Origin: Acidovorax sp. Leaf160
GTDB taxonomy: Bacteria; Pseudomonadota; Gammaproteobacteria; Burkholderiales; Burkholderiaceae_C
DNA: 64,000 bases
Reading direction: 5' to 3'
NCBI RefSeq assembly: GCF_001424265.1
Contig: NZ_LMOV01000024.1
Coordinates: 62,001-126,000 of the forward strand
The notes beneath the pieces were generated by a model. The model made no database searches, was not told where the DNA came from, and saw only the letters and a program-made list of their open reading frames with translations. A program made the translations under genes and the position numbers. Positions 38,317 through 47,060 of this stretch are shown here, in pieces; position 1 is the stretch's first letter, and each line of letters starts with the position of its first letter.

Positions 38317-41067
38317 TTACTTGCGCAGCAGCGCCTTGAGCGCGTTCTGCAGACGGCGTGCCGTGGCGTCATCGCTGGCGCTGGCCAGCACGCGGGCTGC
38401 GTCCTGGCCCCAGGTCTGGATCGGCGCGGGGTCGTTGCGCCGGGTGAGCAATTGCAGCTGCAGTGCGCGGCGATCGGACAGCTGCTCCGCAGGCGTCGGC
38501 ACCTCCGCGGCCATCTCCAGACGCAGCAACGACTGCGACGCATCACCGGCTGGCGCGGAAGCGAGCGCCTGGGCCCACGCCGTGCGGGTCGCGGAATTGA
38601 CCTGCCCGCCGAGTTCCTGCGCACTCGGCAGCAAGGCCGGGTCACGCTGGCTCCATGCAGACAGCACCTGGGTCAGCGCCTCGCCGTGGGCCTGTGCAGC
38701 CAACTTGCGCAAAGCCGCCTGGGCGTGTTCGATGGCGTCACGCTGGGCGCGGAAAGCGGCGTCGCCCAGACGCGGTCCCCGCGCCTCCGGCGCATCGCCG
38801 CGACCGCCGAAGCGCCCGCCGCGGTCGGCGCCGAAACGGTCACCGCCCGGCCGACCGGCATCGCGCGGCCCCCGTGCACCATCCCTGCCACCCCGGCCGT
38901 CAGGACGGCCGCGGCCACTCGCAGGCGCGGGAGCATCTTTCCGCATGCCAGGGCGGTCATCGCCCCGCACGGCCACCACAGGGCGTGGTGCCGGCTTAGG
39001 CGCGGGTGCGGCTTCGGGAGCGGCAGTCGTCGGCTCCGCACCAGCGGCATCGGCGTCAGATGCTACATTTTCAGTAGCATCCGAACCAGACTCCACGGGC
39101 GCTGCAGGCGCATTGTCCTTGGCAGCCTTGTCTGCCGCCGCCTTGTCGCCCAGAGCCTGGCTGCGCAGCGCGCTTTCCAGATCGGCCATGGCGCCGCGAA
39201 TGCGCTGGGCATCGCCGCTGGCATTGGCCGCTTCCAGAGCCTTCGAGGCATCCAGCACAGCGCGGTCGCGGGCGCTCATCTCGGTGGTCGCCCGCTCGCG
39301 CTCCGTGGTCTTGCGGTTGAATGCTTCGTCGATGGGCTTGCGGAAGGCGTCCCACAGCTTCTGCTCGTGCTTGCGGTCCAGCGGAACCGACTGGGCTTCG
39401 GCCTGCCAGCGCTGCTGCAGCGACTTGACCGCATCCACCCGCAGGCTGGGCGCAGCGCCCAGCTGGCCGGCCTCTTCGATCATGGCGTGGCGGCGGGCCA
39501 CGCTGTCCTTCTGGGCGTTCTCCAGCGGAGCGGCAGCTGCGGCGAATGCCTGTTTCCACTGCGGCTGCAGTTCGGCAAACACCTTCTCGCCGACATGGCC
39601 GCCATCGCGCCAGCGGTCGCTGAACTGGTGCAAGGCGCGGTTGACGGCCTTCAGGTCCGAAGTCATCGCAGGCAGCTGGTCCTGGGTCCAGGCCTTCAGC
39701 TCTTCGATGAGCGCCACGCGCTGGGCCTTGTGCTCGGCGGCATCGGCGCGCACTTTCTCCAGCCAGGCCTCCACGACCTTGTGCGCTGCATTGCAGGCTT
39801 CGTCGAATTTCTTCCAGAGCGCATGGTTGGCCGGCCCACCCTGGTCGGCCTGCTTCCACTGGTCACGCAGCTGGCGCAGGGTTTCCTGCATCTTGCGGCC
39901 GCCCAGCGCCTGGCCATCAGGCCGCTTGAGCAGGCCTTCCGCCCGCGCCACCAGGTCTTCCCGGACCTGGTCGGCACTCCAGCGCTGCCAGCCTTCCAGT
40001 TCACCGGCCGCCACCAGCGCGGTATGCACGCGCTGCTCCAGCGCGCCATCGATGTGCTTGCCCTGGGTCTTCAGCACTGCGCGCAGCGCGGCAGCGGCCC
40101 CGGCGCTGGCCTTGCCATGGCCCTCGGCGGTTTCCTGCTCCAGCTTGCCCAGCGCCTCGGTGACGGCCTGCACGGCCTTGTCGCGCACCTGCGGATCGAC
40201 CTTGGGCTTGGCGGGTTGGCGCGGCTCGCTCTTGGCAGCGGCGGCCGCCGCCTCGGACGGCAGACCACGGGCCACGCGCAACTCGTCCGCCCAGACCGGA
40301 ACGGGGGGCAAGGGGGCGTTCGCATCGTCGGCTGCGGCAGCCGCCTGGGCCACCGCCGGCTGGAAGGCGTCCCAGACCAGCAGCAGCTGCGAGCGCGAGG
40401 CGTCGAGCAGCGGCGGAAAACGCGCTTCCACGCTCGGCCAGGCCGCGTCGCTGGTCAGCGTCTCGGCCTGTTCCTGCCAGCGGCCCACGTCGGCGCGCAG
40501 CACTTCCAGCGCGGCCTGGGCGTCACGCCAAGGCTTGGTGGACAGCACTTCGATGCGCTGCGCGAGCAGCACGGCCGCTTCACGCTGCACCTGCACCCGG
40601 TGCTGCAGGTCTTCGATGATCTTGATGCGTTCGGCCAGGCGGGCCTTCAGGGCCGACAGCGGTTCGCGCGAGAGCGGAGCGCCTGCCTTGGCGGCGTCGC
40701 GCTGCCAGGCCATCGCGTCTGCGATGTTGAGCTTGGGCGCCGACAGCAGCGCCTGGGCCTTCTCGGCCCACTCCGCAGCGATGGCTTCCTGCCCCTTGGC
40801 GCGACGCAGTTCGTCGAGGCGCTCGCGCACGGCGCGTGCGGCACCCTTGTCGCGGGCGCTGAGGTCCTTGAACACCTCCTGCAACTGGTCTTGCTCGGGC
40901 TGCGTGGCCAGCCAGTCGCGGATGCGCGAAGCGCGTTCGCCAGAGGTAGAGGCAGAGAAGGCGCCGCCTGTCAGCGCATCGAGAGGATGCGGCTCGGAGG
41001 CCTTGGCCGGGGCCGGATTCACTTCAGGTGCGTCGGACATTTTGCTGCGGGAGGAGAAAGGGAACAT
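38317..41067 (-). CDS. DUF349 domain-containing protein
   Basis: A 916-residue, mostly helical protein. Repeated DUF349 units are visible: ETLRQLRDQWKQADQGGPAN, LHQFSDRWRDGGHVGEKVF and LQQRWQAEAQSVPLDRKHEQ. A low-complexity Gly/Arg/Asp-rich region (RGRPDGRGGRDGARGPRD) lies at residues ~690-750. DUF349 proteins may bind nucleic acid or ribosomes, but function is not established. The start MFPFSSRSK at 41067 is chosen; MSDAPEV at 41040 is an alternative. Confidence 0.85.
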   Translation of the reverse strand: MFPFSSRSKMSDAPEVNPAPAKASEPHPLDALTGGAFSASTSGERASRIRDWLATQPEQDQLQEVFKDLSARDKGAARAVRERLDELRRAKGQEAIAAEWAEKAQALLSAPKLNIADAMAWQRDAAKAGAPLSREPLSALKARLAERIKIIEDLQHRVQVQREAAVLLAQRIEVLSTKPWRDAQAALEVLRADVGRWQEQAETLTSDAAWPSVEARFPPLLDASRSQLLLVWDAFQPAVAQAAAAADDANAPLPPVPVWADELRVARGLPSEAAAAAAKSEPRQPAKPKVDPQVRDKAVQAVTEALGKLEQETAEGHGKASAGAAAALRAVLKTQGKHIDGALEQRVHTALVAAGELEGWQRWSADQVREDLVARAEGLLKRPDGQALGGRKMQETLRQLRDQWKQADQGGPANHALWKKFDEACNAAHKVVEAWLEKVRADAAEHKAQRVALIEELKAWTQDQLPAMTSDLKAVNRALHQFSDRWRDGGHVGEKVFAELQPQWKQAFAAAAAPLENAQKDSVARRHAMIEEAGQLGAAPSLRVDAVKSLQQRWQAEAQSVPLDRKHEQKLWDAFRKPIDEAFNRKTTERERATTEMSARDRAVLDASKALEAANASGDAQRIRGAMADLESALRSQALGDKAAADKAAKDNAPAAPVESGSDATENVASDADAAGAEPTTAAPEAAPAPKPAPRPVVAVRGDDRPGMRKDAPAPASGRGRPDGRGGRDGARGPRDAGRPGGDRFGADRGGRFGGRGDAPEARGPRLGDAAFRAQRDAIEHAQAALRKLAAQAHGEALTQVLSAWSQRDPALLPSAQELGGQVNSATRTAWAQALASAPAGDASQSLLRLEMAAEVPTPAEQLSDRRALQLQLLTRRNDPAPIQTWGQDAARVLASASDDATARRLQNALKALLRK
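39059..39081. repeat. Short AT-rich palindrome inside the DUF349 gene
   Basis: GATGCTAC / GTAGCATC with a 7-base AT-rich loop is a perfect 8-bp inverted repeat in an otherwise GC-rich gene. Its core resembles the palindrome of the ~58-bp element, but the downstream part of that element is not recognisable. Confidence 0.4.
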
Positions 41068-41239
41068 GGATCCAGTAAGGAGGAAGGATGGCCGGCCGGG
41101 TGCCAGCGCTGAAGGCCACGGGGCGCCTGGTGGGCGCCGGCCATCGAAAACGCTATTTTCGCCCGGTTTTGCTCTGCGCCGAAGGCAGCGTGATCGCCGC
41201 CAGCGGCGCAGGGTCATTGCGGCCACCGCCGTTCAGGGA

Positions 41240-41401
41240 ATGACAGGGCAGTTGGGGACGGAGCGGCGCAGTGCAAGCGCGATCTGGGCGGCGGCCATCG
41301 CACGGGCTGCGGGGCTCCACGGGGACTCCCGATCGCAGGCGCTGCAGCACCTCCCGCACGCCCGCGTGGCGCCTCTGCGGCTGGCGACGCTCGACGCGTG
41401 A
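41240..41401 (+). other. Possible small ORF, strand ambiguous
   Basis: The gap between the DUF349 and DUF748 genes (41068-41428) holds a 53-codon plus-strand frame from ATG 41240 with good third-position GC. A minus-strand frame ending at 41233 has equally good composition. Neither resembles a family I know, and neither has a clear ribosome binding site, so the region is left unassigned. Confidence 0.2.
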
Positions 41402-41428
41402 AGAGCAGCCGATTCGTGAAGAATCTCT

Positions 41429-44400
41429 CTAGCGCCGCCCCAGGCGCAGCTCCGCATGCGGCGTCCAGCCGTCGCCGGAGGCGGTCGGCCGCGGCGCACC
41501 CAGGAAAAGCCGGTCCGTGGCGATCGACTGCGCCGCCAGATAGTCGCGCACGGCCACCCCCCGGGCGATGGCCAGCTGCCGCATCGCATCCTGCGGCACG
41601 GCAATGTTGGCGAGCAGCAGGCTTTCCATCTCCTGCTGCGGCACGTCCTTGGCCATGCCGACCAGATTGCGCGGCTTGGTGATGTCGGCCCGGCGATAGG
41701 CCTCGCGCAGCAGCGGCAGGTACTCGGCCTCGGTGACCGGCCCGAGCTGGCCCGTGTCCTGCCCGGCCTGTGCGGCGGCGCGGCGCTTCTCGGACGCCAC
41801 CAGATCCTGCAGGCGCTCCCGTTTCCAGCCATTCCGCTCGGCTTCCAGCGCCGCTTCGCCCACCACCGTCAGGCTGAGCGCCGGACGGTCGGCGAGCGCC
41901 TTGGCGACCGTGTCGAGCCGCGCTTGCGCCGGGGACTGCAGCACGGCGCTGCCGGGCTGGAATTCGACTTTGTCCAGCTCCTCGCTGCCGCCGAAACCGC
42001 CGGTCAGCAGGGCGAACGGCGAGGTGACTGCCTTGACGATGAGGTTGCCGAGCACCTTCCAGATCACCGAGCCCAGGCTGAACTGGGGGTCGTTGAGCGA
42101 GCCGCTGATCGGCAGATCGACGTCGATCACGCCATTGCGGTCGGCCAGCAAAGCGACGGCCAGGCGCACCGGCAGACTGGCGGGCGCACCTTCCACCGCC
42201 TCGCCGAACACCAGCTGCCGCAGGACGAGCCGGTTGCTGGCCGTCAGCTCGCCGTTCGGCAGCACGCGGTAGTTGACATCCATCGTGAGCTTGCCGCGCT
42301 CGATACCGTGCCCCGCGTATTTCACGCTGTAGGGCGACAGCGCCGGCAGGTCCAGGTCCCGCATCCGCCCCCGGATGTCCAGAGCAAGCGGCTGGGCCAG
42401 CGGGTTGACCTTGCCGCTGATCTCCACGGTGGCCGTCCCCTCGGCCTTGCCCCGCAGTTCCAGATCGGCCATGGGCACCTCGCCCCCGGCACCCTGCGTC
42501 ACGGAGGAAAACGCACTCAGGCGGCCGGCCAGTTCAGTGAGGTCCGCAGAGTAGTTCGGCTTCACGAACCGGTCGGAGAACTGCACGCTGCCGCCGCTGA
42601 GCGTGATCGGCCCGAAGGCCAGCACCGGCCCCTGCGCGCTGCCCCCATCACCACCTGTGGCGGGGCCTGCGGCGGTGGTTTCCCGGGCCGCGGGTGCAGC
42701 GGGTGGCGCGTTGGGGGTCTGCGGCCTGAAAGCCTCTTGCAGGTTGACCCGGCCGTTTTCCTGCAGGACCACGCGGGCGAAGAAGTCGGTCAGCGCGGTT
42801 TCCTGCACCTGCAAGGCCAGGGGGCGGCCGGGACTGACCGCCAGATCGACACCGTGCAGCCCGAGGGACTTCCAGCGCAGAAGGTCATTGCGCCTCGCTC
42901 CGCCCACCGACGCCGTGGTGTCCGACGCGCTGGCGCCGTCGCTCGCCTCGGTACCGCGCACGCGCAACTCGTCGAGCGTGGCATCACCCCGCGCCGTGAC
43001 GGAAGTGCCGCGCTCGGTCTGCGACACCGACAGATCGCCGGAGAAGCCACCTTCCGCACGCGCAATCCGCACGTTCAACTGGTCCGCCACGTAGGGCTCC
43101 AGCGCCTGGAGCGGCAGGTGGCTGGCCTGCACCCTGCCCTGCAGTTGCAACGGAGCGGCACGCAGCGTGCCCTCGTAAGCCAGGCGGCCCGGCTCGAAGC
43201 GCCCGGCGCCCACCCGGGCCGACAGGCTGAGAGCCGATGGGGCTGGTGGGGCCGAAGGGGCTGCCATCGCGAGCGGCGTGAAGTCCCGCAGCCGGACCTG
43301 CAGCGAAGACAGATCGACCGCCACAGGCCGCACGGCTGCGGCATCGCGAAATGCCACGGCGCCGCCTTCGATGGTGGACTCGCTCAAGGTCACCGTCCAG
43401 GGACGATCGCCGGGGGCTGCCGGTGCCGGCGCCTCTTTCGCAGCAACCGGGGACGGTGCCAGCCAGTCCTGGAATGCCCAGCGACCCTCCGCATCGCGTG
43501 ACACATGGACGCGTGGCTCGGCCCAGGTCAGCCGCCCGATGCGCACCTCTCGCTCGCCCGGACGCACCCAGGCATCTTCCACGGTGAGGCTTCGCCAGTC
43601 CGCCAGCCGGCGCGGGGCTGCCCGGGACATGCCGGCTTCGGCCAGGGTGGCCGCGCAGGCCGCCGTCTGGGCGCCGCAGGAAACCGCTACGTCCCGCGCA
43701 GACAGCCTGGCCAGCTTGGCCAGCCAGGTGGAGCCGTTCCACGCCAGCCCCAGGTCGGCATCGACCGCCCCGCTGACGCGTGGCCGAAGATGGGCTTGCA
43801 GATAGGGCGATGCCAGTTCGAGCGGCAGACCCCGAAGAGACACTGCTGCGGAAGCGGACGAGGCGGTGGCCTGCCCTGCCAGCGTCAGGCGCGCGGCCTG
43901 CCCGGGTGCGGTATCGCCCGAAACCTCAGCCTCCGCTTGCAACTGCAAGGGCTTTTTCAGCGGCCAGGCAATGGCCGAGCTGCTGACGTTCACGCCGCGC
44001 GCCTGCCAGCGGGCACCTCCTGCGGCCTGATCCGTCCAGCCCACGCTGGCCTGCCTGAGTGAGGCGCTATCCACCTCGATGCGCCAGGGCTCCCCAACGC
44101 GGGTGGCGGTGGAGCCGTCTGCCTTCTCGGCGGACTGGGCCAGGACCCCTGCCGAGGGTTCGCCGGGCCGGTCTGCGGCCGGTGCCCTGGGGAGATCGAG
44201 CGCGCCGTCTGCGCCGCGGCGCAATTCCACATGCACGCCCAGACCCTCCACCGCGTCGAGATGGACATGCCTCTGCAAGGGTTGGAGGTCGCGCACCCGC
44301 ACGTGCACTGCGTCGAAGGCGGCCACTTCGCGCCCCTGCAGATCGAGCAGTTTCGCGTCCTTCACGCTGGCGACACCGGAGATCGCCACGGACGGCGTGG

Positions 44401-45268
44401 CGGCTTGTTCGAACGCGACCTTCAGATCGACATCCAGCCGGCCGGACTGGACCCGCAGCGGGAGGCTGGCAGGAAGATAGGGGGTGAAGGGCGCCAGGTC
44501 GAAATGCTGGACCTGCAGGCGCACATCGGCCCGGCGGTCCGCTGCGAAGGGCGTCGCTTCGGCGGTGGTCTCGAATGGACTTCCGTTCCATTCGAAGGCC
44601 AGCCTGGGATTGACCTTGACCTCGCGATGCACGGGCAAGGTGCTGAGGAACGGCACGGCCAGGCTCACGTCGCGCAACGACTGGCGCTGGCCGGCGACGC
44701 GGTCTTCGTAGTCCACCACACCGCCGGAGACCGTCAGGTTGTACAGAGCCAGCCGTGCGGGCGCCTGGGCGGACTCCGGCGCCGGGTTGCCGCGGCCCTC
44801 GGCCAGGCGCTCGATCACGTCGTCGATGTCGTAGCGGCCGGGGCTGGTTTGCGCCCAGCGAAAAACGGGCTCTTCGACCCGGAGGGCATCCAGTACCGGT
44901 GCAAGGCGCACCAGGGACTGGAGTGCTGCATCTATATAGATGCGCTTGATGTGCAGTTGGGCGCCCTCGCCTTCGGCGTTGGCGACTGCCAGGTCGTGCA
45001 GTTCCAACTCCAGCGACCAGGGTTTGAAGTCGACCTGCCGGATCGTCACGGCGCGTCCGAGCTGCTGGCTGCCCCGCTGTTCCAGCTGCGATTTGAGCAC
45101 CACGGGCACCAACCACCGGCCAGCGGCCAGGAGCAGAAGGAACACGAGCGCTGCGCAGCCGACGGCGCGCAGAGCCCATCGCGCACGGGCAGAAGAGAAG
45201 ATGGATGACAAGGTGCTTGGAGGACGGGCCGCAGGAACAGGCATTCGACCAGAAACGCCCTCATGCAT
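41429..45268 (-). CDS. DUF748 (AsmA-like) envelope protein
   Basis: A 1279-residue protein with one N-terminal transmembrane helix (AVGCAALVFLLLLAAGRWLV) followed by a very long, beta-rich periplasmic region with the DUF748 pattern (DVDLPISGSLNDPQFSLGSV). The C-terminus has an OmpA-like segment (KVEFQPGSAVLQSPAQARLD) typical of DUF748 proteins. AsmA-like proteins are thought to form lipid-transfer bridges between the two membranes. The start MHEGVSGRMP is at 45268, 13 bases from a terminator-type U-run. Confidence 0.85.
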   Translation of the reverse strand: MHEGVSGRMPVPAARPPSTLSSIFSSARARWALRAVGCAALVFLLLLAAGRWLVPVVLKSQLEQRGSQQLGRAVTIRQVDFKPWSLELELHDLAVANAEGEGAQLHIKRIYIDAALQSLVRLAPVLDALRVEEPVFRWAQTSPGRYDIDDVIERLAEGRGNPAPESAQAPARLALYNLTVSGGVVDYEDRVAGQRQSLRDVSLAVPFLSTLPVHREVKVNPRLAFEWNGSPFETTAEATPFAADRRADVRLQVQHFDLAPFTPYLPASLPLRVQSGRLDVDLKVAFEQAATPSVAISGVASVKDAKLLDLQGREVAAFDAVHVRVRDLQPLQRHVHLDAVEGLGVHVELRRGADGALDLPRAPAADRPGEPSAGVLAQSAEKADGSTATRVGEPWRIEVDSASLRQASVGWTDQAAGGARWQARGVNVSSSAIAWPLKKPLQLQAEAEVSGDTAPGQAARLTLAGQATASSASAAVSLRGLPLELASPYLQAHLRPRVSGAVDADLGLAWNGSTWLAKLARLSARDVAVSCGAQTAACAATLAEAGMSRAAPRRLADWRSLTVEDAWVRPGEREVRIGRLTWAEPRVHVSRDAEGRWAFQDWLAPSPVAAKEAPAPAAPGDRPWTVTLSESTIEGGAVAFRDAAAVRPVAVDLSSLQVRLRDFTPLAMAAPSAPPAPSALSLSARVGAGRFEPGRLAYEGTLRAAPLQLQGRVQASHLPLQALEPYVADQLNVRIARAEGGFSGDLSVSQTERGTSVTARGDATLDELRVRGTEASDGASASDTTASVGGARRNDLLRWKSLGLHGVDLAVSPGRPLALQVQETALTDFFARVVLQENGRVNLQEAFRPQTPNAPPAAPAARETTAAGPATGGDGGSAQGPVLAFGPITLSGGSVQFSDRFVKPNYSADLTELAGRLSAFSSVTQGAGGEVPMADLELRGKAEGTATVEISGKVNPLAQPLALDIRGRMRDLDLPALSPYSVKYAGHGIERGKLTMDVNYRVLPNGELTASNRLVLRQLVFGEAVEGAPASLPVRLAVALLADRNGVIDVDLPISGSLNDPQFSLGSVIWKVLGNLIVKAVTSPFALLTGGFGGSEELDKVEFQPGSAVLQSPAQARLDTVAKALADRPALSLTVVGEAALEAERNGWKRERLQDLVASEKRRAAAQAGQDTGQLGPVTEAEYLPLLREAYRRADITKPRNLVGMAKDVPQQEMESLLLANIAVPQDAMRQLAIARGVAVRDYLAAQSIATDRLFLGAPRPTASGDGWTPHAELRLGRR

Positions 45269-45280
45269 CTTGTAAACAAA

Positions 45281-45325
45281 CGAAAAAAAGAAAGCCCGGT
45301 GACGAACAGGTTCGTCACCGGGCTT
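45281..45325 (-). terminator. Strong minus-strand terminator just upstream of the DUF748 gene
   Basis: A perfect 16-bp stem (AAGCCCGGTGACGAAC and complement) with a 2-base loop, followed on the minus strand by TTCTTTTTTTCG. It sits in the 5' flank of the DUF748 start, so it either ends an unannotated minus-strand transcript or is an attenuator in that gene's leader. Confidence 0.88.
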
Positions 45326-45937
45326 GACGGCAGGCACAAAGGCCAGTTGCCATCGATTTGCGTCCCCGAGATGAGCGTCGGTTCGGCAGGAAGCAAGGTA
45401 TTGCCTCCAAGGGTGGCCATCCGGAACTCTCGCCGCTGGCACGTGGCGCTGAACGCCCTCGATACCCGCCGTGAAAGCCCTTTTGGCAATGCCTGTCGCA
45501 ACAGGCAAGGCCACCTTACTGCGCCCGCACAAGGTGTGCAAGTGGTTTCGTCAATGATCGCGAACGATCTCATTGAAGCGGTCTGGAACGGCCTTGAAAA
45601 ATGTGACACCGACGTGTCGCGCGGCCTCCGTATAAACCCTTGATTAAGGGCACCGGCTGTGATTTTTCACAGGGTTGTTATCATATATTGTTCTAAGAAA
45701 TCTATTTGTTAGTGTTGACCTAGCATTTAGACCACTCCTAGAATCCGCCAGCCCGAATTTGAGGGCTGGTTAAAAACCCAACTCCGCTGCCGACCCCCGG
45801 CTAAGTCAGTTCGCAACGATCGACACGCTGCTGCGTGCGACGCGAATTCGATGGCGTACCAATCCAGGCGAGAAGCCTGGCAGTGCCCCCTGATCCCAGG
45901 TGGTGCTTCACAGGTCTCGACTCAGAAAGGAAAAGCT
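45326..45937. other. Long intergenic region between DUF748 and the lytic transglycosylase
   Basis: About 610 bp without a convincing gene. The left part, read on the minus strand, leads into the terminator at 45325 and could encode a small RNA or leader; a frame through it is open but lacks homology. The middle (45655-45745) is AT-rich with a GTGA/TCAC palindrome and the plus-strand promoter at 45715. From 45748 the predicted transcript starts with hairpin CCAGCCC/GGGCTGG, and CCAGGC/GCCTGG recurs at ~45865, giving a structured leader of ~190 nt. Confidence 0.5.
45715..45744 (+). promoter_or_regulatory. Sigma-70 promoter for the lytic transglycosylase gene
   Basis: -35 TTGACC and -10 TAGAAT are separated by 18 bp in an AT-rich stretch. 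The predicted start near 45751 leaves a leader of ~190 nt before the ATG at 45938. Confidence 0.6.
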
Positions 45938-46834
45938 ATGACAGCGTCAGGAACTTGGTTGGCCGGTGTACGAACGTTCGTCTCCGATGTCACCGACGGC
46001 TTTCTGGAAATCACCCACAGCGGTTTTGCCCTCGTCGGGCTGGCCGTGGCCTTCATGGTCATCACCCTGACCGCCCGCCCCGACCTGCGCGATGCAGGCG
46101 AAGAGCAACTGCGCAGCTGGCTGCAGGCGCGCCAGGTCGCGATGCTCGGCGCGCCGGTGGAGCCCGGTGCCAGCGAACGGGCCACCGCCAGCAATCCCAA
46201 GGACTTGCCCAAGGAGCAGGCAGCCGTCGCTTACTGGCTGAGCAAGAAGTATCGGGTGGCACCCGAGCCTCTGGCCGTGCTGGTCTCCGAGGCGTACGAC
46301 ATCGGCTCGCGCACCAAGCTTGACCCGACCTTGATCCTGGCCATCATGGCGGTGGAGTCCAGCTTCAACCCCTTCGCGCAAAGCTCGGTCGGCGCCCAAG
46401 GCCTGATGCAGGTGATGACCCGCGTGCACACCGAAAAGTACGACAACTTCGGCGGCCACTTCGCGGCCTTCGACCCCGTCTCCAACTTGCGCGTGGGCGT
46501 GAAGGTGCTGCAGGAATGCATCACCCGGGCCGGTTCGCTCGAAGGCGGGCTGCGGCACTACGTGGGCGCGGCCAACCTGGCGGACGATGGCGGCTACGCT
46601 GCGAAGGTCCTGGCCGAACACTTCCGGCTGCGTCAGGTGGCTGCAGGCCGCACGGTGCCGCTGACCACGCCCCAGCCGATGGCTCCACCGCCTCCGGCCA
46701 TGCTGTCCACCAAGGCGCCCGCAACGCCAGCGCCTGCCGCGCCGGCCTCCTCGACCGGCACCACCGCCACGGCCGCGCCCGAGGCCGCACCCGCCAACGA
46801 GAAGGTCGCCCTGCTGGCGGGCGCCGAGGGCTGA
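45938..46834 (+). CDS. Membrane-anchored lytic transglycosylase (SLT domain)
   Basis: A 298-residue protein with an N-terminal transmembrane helix (GFALVGLAVAFMVITLT) and an SLT domain whose catalytic Glu lies in AIMAVESSFNPFAQSSVGAQ, followed by GLMQVM. It cleaves peptidoglycan to 1,6-anhydro-muropeptides in the periplasm. The C-terminal ~70 residues are Pro/Ala/Thr-rich and probably disordered. AAAGGA eight bases upstream supports ATG 45938 over an upstream frame extension. Confidence 0.88.
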   Translation: MTASGTWLAGVRTFVSDVTDGFLEITHSGFALVGLAVAFMVITLTARPDLRDAGEEQLRSWLQARQVAMLGAPVEPGASERATASNPKDLPKEQAAVAYWLSKKYRVAPEPLAVLVSEAYDIGSRTKLDPTLILAIMAVESSFNPFAQSSVGAQGLMQVMTRVHTEKYDNFGGHFAAFDPVSNLRVGVKVLQECITRAGSLEGGLRHYVGAANLADDGGYAAKVLAEHFRLRQVAAGRTVPLTTPQPMAPPPPAMLSTKAPATPAPAAPASSTGTTATAAPEAAPANEKVALLAGAEG

Positions 46835-46866
46835 CCCTCCACGCCATAGGCCACGGGCGGCTCGGC

Positions 46867-46872
46867 TACACT
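46867..46872 (+). promoter_or_regulatory. -10 hexamer of the glyA riboswitch transcript
   Basis: TACACT places the transcript start near 46878, at the first base of the ZTP aptamer P1 stem. No good -35 was found. Confidence 0.5.
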
Positions 46873-46877
46873 AGCGG

Positions 46878-47019
46878 GGCACGCGACTGGCGATAGGCGC
46901 GGCGACCTTTTCAGGGCGCCGCCGCTGACGTGGAATCCGGCAGGAGGCACCTCCTGTGACCACTGGGAAGCGTGCCGCACCGATCTCGTCGCCGTGCGTT
47001 CCGCCGTTCGCCTGGGCAG
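46878..47019 (+). promoter_or_regulatory. ZTP (pfl) riboswitch upstream of glyA
   Basis: The aptamer's conserved blocks occur in order: GCGACTGGCG, TGACGTGGAA, ACCACTGGGAAGC and the distal pseudoknot strand CGCCTGGGCA. P1 is a perfect 7-bp stem GGCACGC / GCGTGCC. A variable hairpin (GGCG.. / ..CGCC) enlarges the internal junction. The class senses ZMP/ZTP, which builds up when 10-formyl-tetrahydrofolate is short, and turns on one-carbon genes such as glyA. A small hairpin CCCTT/AAGGG follows at 47020-47034, before the glyA ribosome binding site AGGA. Confidence 0.9.
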
Positions 47020-47060
47020 CCCTTCTTGCAAGGGACACAAGTTCATAGGACTGCCACGCC

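Noticed and set aside
45326-45400. A minus-strand GGGGACGCAAATCG resembling the GEMM (cyclic di-GMP) riboswitch core
   Set aside because: The partner strand does not form the expected P1b hairpin, and the second aptamer helix with its receptor is missing. The match is limited to about ten bases.
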